A DNA stretch of 14,842 bases from Haplosporangium gracile (lineage: Eukaryota; Mortierellomycota; Mortierellomycetes; Mortierellales; Mortierellaceae), in NCBI GenBank assembly GCA_015499985.1, contig JAAAUF010000983.1, positions 1-14,842 on the forward strand, in the 5' to 3' direction. The notes beneath the pieces are model-generated. The model did no database searches. It saw only the letters and a program-made list of their open reading frames with translations, and was not told the DNA's origin. Positions 9,383 to 14,842 of the stretch are shown here, piece after piece (the first letter of the stretch is position 1; each line of letters opens with the position of its first letter). The translations under genes were made by a program, and so were the position numbers.

Positions 9383-10400
9383 CCAATTTACTCACATTCA
9401 TCATACACCTTGCTTCACCACACTTCCCTCAATTCATATCACGCATTCTTTACATTACGCTCACAACTTCCCCTCCTTGTCCGTCATGGGCAATTGTCTT
9501 CCTATAATAAAAACAAACAACAACAAACGCCCAGCCATCTCACCAGCATCATCATCATCATCATCCGCTCGCTCAAGTCTTGTCTCTCTTCTATGTTCCT
9601 TTAGGGTCTCCGCCCAGCCTACTTATTTTTTGCCTCACTGTTGCTGCTCTTGCTAATGCTGTTGCCTGTTGGCACCCTTCTTGTCCTTCACACACATTGT
9701 TCCCGTCATCGGCTCTGGCCCAAACGGCGGAATCCTTCCCATCCATCATTGCCAGTTCGGATCCCTTTTTCGTTCTCTTCACAACCTCTTCAACTACCAA
9801 AAAACAAAGCCTTTTTCCCGTCCATGTATTCGTATATATCATCGCAGGCTGTTGACTACGGTCCATTCTGCTGTGTAAGGGCGGGAAAAGAGACTTTCTC
9901 TCTGCCCGCACGCCGCCTCTTACTCTTCCTCTCCCTTCTCCTACCTGTGGCTAAGCGCCCAACTCGCTCCGCCTCACATCCTTCCCCTCTCAATATTTAT
10001 TTTGCTTTCTCCATGGAGTATTTTTCAACACCTAATTGTCCACAACAGTTATTAATTGCTCTTTTGGTAAAATGGCCTACAGCCTTCACTTTGTTTCTCT
10101 GTCATTCTCTCACTCTGATGTTCGCCCATCCCCACTTGCGGCCTATTCAGCCCTCCAATGCCGCTTCTCTTTTTTATTCCTAAAGCCTTGGCTTTGTCAC
10201 CCCCTTCCCTTCCTCCGCTCTCCCTTTCTTCCATGCTCCTGCCTTCAGCGATCTTTGATTGGGCTGTTGAGAAATTAAAAGCGGGAGGGTAAGTACGAGC
10301 TTAGAAGGAGAGGATGATGGGTGGAAGGCAAAACTGGGTTTTGCCCAGCGTTCTTGCCACATGAACACAACACATCTATTCCGTTAATTATACTACTGAA

Positions 10401-10436
10401 CAACAACAACAAAAAAAAAAAAAAAAAAGAAAAAAA
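10401..10436. repeat. Short (CAA)n repeat followed by poly-A tract
   Basis: Three CAA units lead into 18 consecutive A (10411-10428), then one G and more A. I saw no flanking target-site duplication or retrotransposon sequence, so it reads as a simple low-complexity tract. Confidence 0.85.
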
Positions 10437-10917
10437 CGAGGCTGTGTGCTTGCAGCATGTATTTTTAGAAAGCATTGAACATCTCGATAGCGGCTGAGTG
10501 TTTTCTTCTGTTCATCATGCTTTTTTTCAGTTTCGTCTGTTCACACTGTCTTATTCGTATTTGACACGGTCATCATTATTGCTTCGCTCGTAATACTTGT
10601 TTAAGAAAGAGACACGATTTGAGCCTTGAGAATGGAAATTTACACCTTTGTCTTGCAGGTTATGCTTTTTTGTCCTCAATCAGCAACAAAATTCGGGGAC
10701 ATTTTTGTCGATGTATTTTCGAATACTTAAGTCTTTTACACGATCAATCGACCGCGAATAAAGACAAAGGCATTGTCTCTATGTGATCCCCAATGTCGTT
10801 GTCTATCTTTTCTTCACGGTTGTGACAGTATTTAAAGCACCTTTTTTCCACATCTGTGGCGTTGGAAAAACTGCTCCACACAGGTTGTTCATGCAAGAGT
10901 AAATATACGCTTGTTTT

Positions 10918-11375
10918 TTATTTTTCACTGAAGGGTTTGTCTGTTGCATCGCGTTTGGGCTCTCCGATAGTCCTATGCTGCTTCATCAACTCGATATCGA
11001 CCTGGCTCAGTCCAACGACCTCCTTCAAGTAAGCATGTACAAGACAAAACTCCTTGGCACCCGCATTCCAAAGCAGCCGCAAGTGGTACTCGTCCTTCTC
11101 ATCCGACAGCTTCCATACCAGCAGTTTGCCATACGCCCTGGTTCCAATATAAAAGCACTTGGAGCTCTGCCCCAACGGAACCTGAAAGTAGTTTTCCTTA
11201 GAAAGGGAGAAGGCAAAGACTTCTTTTGCACCTCTGATATATACATAGGCAAGCTCAAGAGAAGAGAATGAACATTATGGATTGGATGGGAAGACACCTC
11301 CATAACCACTTCCCCTTTCGTGCTATTGCAAAAAGTAAATAATCGCTGTTGGCCCTTCCAAAAATCCTGGGATCC
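10918..11375 (-). pseudogene. WD40-type C-terminal remnant of an NLR-like (NACHT-WD40) gene
   Basis: A minus-strand frame open from 11274 to the stop at 10918-10920 encodes RGAKEVFAFSLSKENYF, then CFYIGTRAYGKLLVWKLSD, then YHLRLLWNAGAKEF, and ends GLSQVDIELMKQHRTIGEP plus a short tail. The x-VWKL strand is WD40-like. The GLS..(8)..LMKQ...GEP ending matches what I recall as the C-terminus of Mortierella NACHT-WD40 proteins. Just upstream, in a frame offset by one base, GQQRLFTFC and KGEVVMEVSSHP look like another blade; joining them needs a one-base frameshift near 11265. No start codon or full propeller is present, so this is probably the detached tail of the pseudogene to its right. The upper limit is approximate. 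Alternative: the last exon of a small unknown gene with an acceptor at 11254-11255. Confidence 0.55.
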
Positions 11376-11596
11376 TGATGGTTTCTCAGACTTCGCCCAA
11401 CAAAGTGAAACCCTATTCTTTCCCAGCCCGCGACGTTTCGCAGAAAGAAAGAGCGCTTTTGCCACTTTTGAAAGTCGCAGTACTTTTTTTTTTTGGCTCG
11501 TCCTTATTCACTTCTGTGACAGTATTTTAGACTGTCTCCTGCGTTGCCACCATTCCCACGCGTTCATCACTGCGTCCCTGTACACTAGTATAAGTG

Positions 11597-11635
<39 letters not shown>

Positions 11636-11872
11636 AATAAACATCATCCGTTTCTAGTCTTTCCTTCTCGTTCCCAGTACTCTCTTGCTCCTTCCCTTGC
11701 CCTTCTCTCCCTTTTCAACAATGGCGACCGATTCCCAACCCACTAGAACAAGAGTGTCGACCACACCCACGGAATTCATAGTCCCTTCAGAGGTTGGTCG
11801 AGGTACAGGAACGAGCGCAATAACGGAACAGCAACAACAGGACCAACAGCAAGAGCAAGCTCCTCTTTCTTT
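11376..11872 (+). other. Promoter-like block and start of a plus-strand ORF, lying between the two pseudogene pieces
   Basis: This block interrupts the NLR-like remnant. Read on the plus strand it looks like a fungal promoter and leader: T-rich sequence, a (CT)17 tract, TATAATAA at 11633-11640, a pyrimidine-rich leader, and CAACAATGG around the ATG at 11721. The ORF from 11721 begins MATDSQPTRTRVSTTPTEF, continues through a Gln-rich stretch and stops at 11948. Its last third is simply the antisense of the NACHT P-loop, so a native product seems unlikely. I recognise no family. It may be the 5' end of another gene joined here by rearrangement. Confidence 0.4.
11598..11631. repeat. (CT)17 dinucleotide microsatellite
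   Basis: Thirty-four bases of uninterrupted CT, immediately before TGTATAATAA. Long CT tracts are common in fungal promoters; this one lies 90 bases upstream of the plus-strand ATG at 11721. Confidence 0.95.
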
Positions 11873-13549
11873 AGCGTTGCGCTCAAGCTCCAAGTTGAAG
11901 GTTGATTTGCCAGCTCCTGAATCTCCTAGCAGCAACAACACTTCATGATGGTTGCTCTGCACTCGAGCGTCTTTTCTATGAGCGGGAGTACTGTGTCATC
12001 GGAAGAATGAAGGATAGGCTTGGCTTGAGGCGGGATGTAGAGGGCATATTCTCGTTCCTTCAATCGTTGGGCCTTCAGCTTTCGCAGGTCATACTCGACA
12101 TCGGGAACAGGCAACCGAAACTTTAACGAGAGTGAACTGGGAGAACCGGTCATGACATCACGGTAGACAGTCTGCTTGACAGCATTGCCTTCCTTCTCTA
12201 GACCATGGAGTATTCGTTGGGTGTGACCTGAGATGGCAGGGTCAGAAGACAAAAAGACTCGGTGGAGGGTATCCAAATCCACCTGTCGATTCCTTCGTTC
12301 AAGCCGCGAAGGGAATCGTCCCTGTAGAGTTCAGCGAGAAAATCGACAGCATGCTGACGAACGACATCCTCCCAGCATCGATTGGTCGCAATCTCGGCAA
12401 GGACCAAACAAACATCTCGCGGAAATTCGACATCTCGACGGCAAGGGGCTTCAAAAACCAGACGATCAAAATCCGGCAAACGACCGTTTCAAATGTGCTC
12501 TTGAGTCTCACGCAAAGCTGTGTACCATAGAAGCCTTTGATCAGAAAGGATGCTCCACCTTGTGCTTGCCCAAAGTCCTTGCGCACTGTTTCCTACCGAT
12601 TGAGCACCACAAATCACTTTAGAGCCAACTTCGAGAGTATTCATGGTAGCATCGTAGATCCTCTTAATTCCACCTGAAACTCCATGAATATCCAGCTTGT
12701 ACACGCTCGCGAACCCAAGAAGACCCATGGTAATATTTTCTGTACGCCGCAAAACAAACTGACGTCGTGACTCGTCGTTCGGAACATGGAGCAAACCCTG
12801 AGTGCGTAAGTTGCCTGATGTCTGAGGTGCGGGTCCGAGCCCATTGACAGTCCTTCAAAAGGCGCCAGCAGGAGTTTTTGATCTATGACGCGTCTTAGTC
12901 CCTGAACCTTGCCCTCGACCATGACATCGAGAAGAGCCGAAAATGCGGGGGACAAATAATACGTGTGCCTGATGTAATATTGGTAGGTGTCCTGAAGACG
13001 AGTCCGAAGTGAAGCCAGGATCCTGATAAGATCGTTGGGGAGAAGATGATCCGGCTCGGCACATTGAACAAGTTGGATCAGCCCCCGAAGTAGATCGATA
13101 TTCAACAGCGTCGCGTACTCGAACTTGGCGATCAGGCAGTTGAGCAACTTGTGGTGATACTCCTGATTGATAGAAGGGCCGAGGATTACGACCTCGGCGA
13201 TTGTAGTCGAGCTTGTAACATTGCTTGCCAAAAACTCCTCGATGACCCTGGTAGTCAGCAAACGAACCCGACTCTGCTCGTCCCTGTCATGAAAAACGGT
13301 GCTCACTGGGACTGGCTGAGAAATATCCAGATACCCATAGACGCTTCCAGTAGCCAATAAGGCTGGCAAGCCCTTGCGGAGCAAACTGTTGACGTACGCA
13401 AGCTGAGAAGTGGACTCAAATTGACTACCTGGCGGCGGCAGGGTAGTCAAAAGCGAAGGGTCGGTGATGTTTTGAGGGAAAATGGACAGCCAAGACTGTC
13501 CAGGTACCCCAAGCACGATTGGCAAGGCGTTGTCGTGATTGATGGGGTT
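11873..13549 (-). pseudogene. Decayed NLR-like gene: helical-repeat domain plus start of a NACHT NTPase
   Basis: Read on the minus strand, the gene opens with GVPGQSWLSIFPQNITDPS and a long helical region (LLNIDLLRGLIQLVQ, SDPHLRHQATYAL). It continues VPNDESRRQFVLRRTEN, DFDRLVFEAPCRRD and VVRQHAVDFLAELY, then GHTQRILHGLEKEG, VEYDLRKLKAQRLKE and YIPPQAKPILHSSDD, and ends in the Walker A motif LLLLGDSGAGKSTFN. This order matches, from memory, a large Mortierella family of helical-repeat/NACHT/WD40 proteins, thought to resemble NLR immune receptors. One-base losses near 12800, 12275 and 11985 each shift the frame, and TGA at 12489-12491 is an in-frame stop. NACHT homology ends at about 11873, right after Walker A; Walker B and sensor regions are missing. 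An AG at 13550-13551 could be an acceptor, so an N-terminal exon may lie further right. Non-functional as it stands, unless the indels are assembly errors. Confidence 0.8.
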
Positions 13550-14753
13550 CTAGGTGAAAGTGACTTGACAATCCTGGAAAAAGGACATTGTGATCCGTTC
13601 TTGCTTTACAGCTGTGGACATTGCACGTTCATGGTTGTAGACGGCTAATAGCTGCATTTCCTTGCCGACTGTTCATATCGACTGAATGGCGATTCATTGG
13701 CACGCTTCGATCCCAGTTGACTAGATGACGGTCGGATAATGGTTGTCGAATGTATCCTCCTGTTTTGAGCGTGTCATGGTGCTGTAAATTCTATCGTGCA
13801 GCAGATGAAAACAAACATAAGTCGTTTTACACACAACACAAGAGTATCATTTAGTAACAGCGCTGCAAGTATGATACTTACTCGAAGCGCTGATTGTTTG
13901 ATAAAGTTACACAAAGGACAGTAAGAGATATGAGTTTGAGCACTTGCTATAGCAAGACAGGGTACCTGAGACCAGGTAGTTTCACGGTGAGAAATTGCCC
14001 TTAACATGATATACAATTTTAATAGCGACTGGACCTACCAGCTCGATACTATGAAGCAGTTAGTTCTTGGGATTGGCGTGAGAGGTGACGGTTGCGACAC
14101 CCTCGACAAAAGTCAGACACCTATGAAACAGAAGAGTGGATTAGAAGGTTGCCAGTGATAGTAACACGGTATTTTCGAGGCAGTCAGCTTGTAAGAGTCG
14201 TACGTGTGTTGTCGGTGCAGAGCTGTAAGCACAGTGGAAGCTGCGACCAAACAGACGAGAAAGGGAAGTGAGGGACGGAGGCGATGAAACGATAGAGGGG
14301 TGTCGGATGAAAGGTTGGAGTCAAGGACGGTGGAGATGAGAGAGCAAACGAATGACAGTGAGAGTATTGGTTGTGAGAGGAGAATTGAAAGACCAGATCC
14401 CTTTCCAAACAAATATTTGCCCTTTGGACCACTGGTCGCCTTCGCCAAACATTTACACACTTGCCGCACCTTGTCACCAGCTTAGGTAAAGCAGGAAAGA
14501 ATATCTATACTCTTTTGTATTTTGACAAAAAGTTCGTGTCTTCAACAAAGTGCACACACCCGCATGTACAGCCTCCTCCTTGACTGATACTCTGTCTCTT
14601 CTTCTATTAGTCACTACGTGGCCAACACTGTGGTGCTTTGAAGTCAGATTATTATTGTTTGTTACGAGTGGGCGATGCTAGAGTTACAAGGAGGGTATGT
14701 ATAGTAAAGGACTTAGGCTCAAAGGGCCGAGATATAAGTTGATAGATAACCTA
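13550..14753. other. Non-coding region right of the pseudogene
   Basis: About 1.2 kb with no recognisable gene. On the minus strand, 14200-14400 is pyrimidine-rich with a CCAAT-type element (ACCAAT near 14370), the look of a promoter and leader for the NLR-like gene. A minus-strand ATG at 13694-13696 opens a 22-codon frame (MNRHSVDMNSRQGN...) ending before the pseudogene; it could be a remnant of the first exon, but I cannot confirm it. The last part (14480-14750) should include the 3' untranslated region of the gene at the right edge. Confidence 0.4.
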
Positions 14754-14842
14754 TTACATCCTAGCTAGCGACAAGGCCTGGTTGTGGCCGATTGCGGTGG
14801 TCTTCTTGAGGAGCCTCTCGACATCAGCGGGGGTCACAGTAA
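14754..14842 (-). CDS. C-terminal end of an unidentified protein (3' part only)
   Basis: The minus strand from the window edge to TAA at 14754-14756 is open for 28 codons, reading TVTPADVERLLKKTTAIG and ending HNQALSLARM. Codons are strongly biased to C or G at the third position (ACC, GTC, GAG, CTC, AAG, ATC, GGC), unlike the neighbouring non-coding DNA, which suggests a well-expressed gene. The final tripeptide ARM fits the degenerate PTS1 peroxisomal signal ([SAC]-[KRH]-[LM]), but with no identified family this is only a hint. I do not recognise the protein. The rest lies outside the window. Confidence 0.55.
   Translation of the reverse strand, partial: TVTPADVERLLKKTTAIGHNQALSLARM

Larger units (their letters stand above)
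8987..10917. other. Long non-coding region upstream of pacC
   Basis: About 1.9 kb separates the pacC start from the remains of the next gene. The part near pacC (8987-9340) is purine-rich on the plus strand and should hold the pacC 5' untranslated region and promoter. From about 9400 to 10260 the plus strand is strongly pyrimidine-rich with many CTCTTC-like runs, and ORFs on both strands are low-complexity with no recognisable family. One short plus-strand ORF at 9486-9656 begins MGNC (see findings). From 10440 to 10917 the sequence is A/T-rich and featureless to my eye. No tRNA, rRNA or transposon was recognised. A long leader or a non-coding transcript cannot be excluded. Confidence 0.5.

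Noticed and set aside
10401..10436. Poly-A tract as the tail of a retroposed gene or LINE
   Set aside because: No reverse-transcriptase or processed-gene sequence precedes it and no target-site duplication was seen.
11025..11465. Minus-strand ORF of 146 codons as an independent gene
   Set aside because: Its lower half is the wrong frame of the WD40-like tail, which reads better one base over up to the stop at 10918; only the part above about 11265 looks WD40-like.
13774..14016. 80-codon minus-strand ORF
   Set aside because: No domain, cysteine/leucine-rich random look, A/T-rich codons, no splice context.
1..14842. CRISPR arrays, bacterial operons, phage or transposase genes
   Set aside because: No direct-repeat/spacer array or transposase-like ORF was seen; spliced genes show this is fungal nuclear DNA.

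Overview
This is nuclear DNA from a filamentous fungus. Genes are split by short GT-AG introns of about 80-330 bases, and the proteins are rich in Ser, Gln and Ala runs. The best taxonomic clue is a decayed helical-repeat/NACHT/WD40 gene on the right. It resembles, from memory, a large family in Mortierellomycota (Mortierella, Linnemannia, Podila). I place the window there with moderate confidence; no search was run.

Layout. (1) 82-2295, plus strand: the 3' part of an AGC kinase of the NRC-2/Fpk1 (flippase-kinase) type, six exons visible, 5' end outside the window. (2) 2671-5490, minus strand: a seven-exon coiled-coil protein of about 711 residues whose core resembles dysbindin, a BLOC-1 subunit; it converges on the kinase. 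(3) 5771-8986, minus strand: a complete four-exon pacC/RIM101 gene, the zinc-finger regulator of the ambient-pH response, about 817 residues. (4) 8987-10917: about 1.9 kb of pyrimidine-rich sequence with no convincing gene, holding the pacC 5' flank. (5) 10918-13549, minus strand: remains of an NLR-like gene (helical repeats, then a NACHT P-loop, then a separate WD40 tail), broken by several one-base frameshifts, a nonsense codon and a block of foreign-looking promoter sequence. (6) 13550-14753: non-coding. (7) 14754 to the right edge, minus strand: the last 28 codons of another gene.

There is no operon logic. The first three genes are housekeeping or regulatory genes with loosely related themes: membrane asymmetry, endosome biology, and pH signalling that in fungi runs through ESCRT and endosomes. 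The right third is an accessory region with a decaying immune-receptor-like gene.

The most interesting signals are a cluster of perfect TGCCAAG (PacC/Rim101) sites inside pacC intron 1, including a 9-base inverted repeat, plus an inverted GCCAAG pair upstream of the gene, which suggest autoregulation. Next are the fungal dysbindin-like gene and the anatomy of the NLR-like pseudogene.
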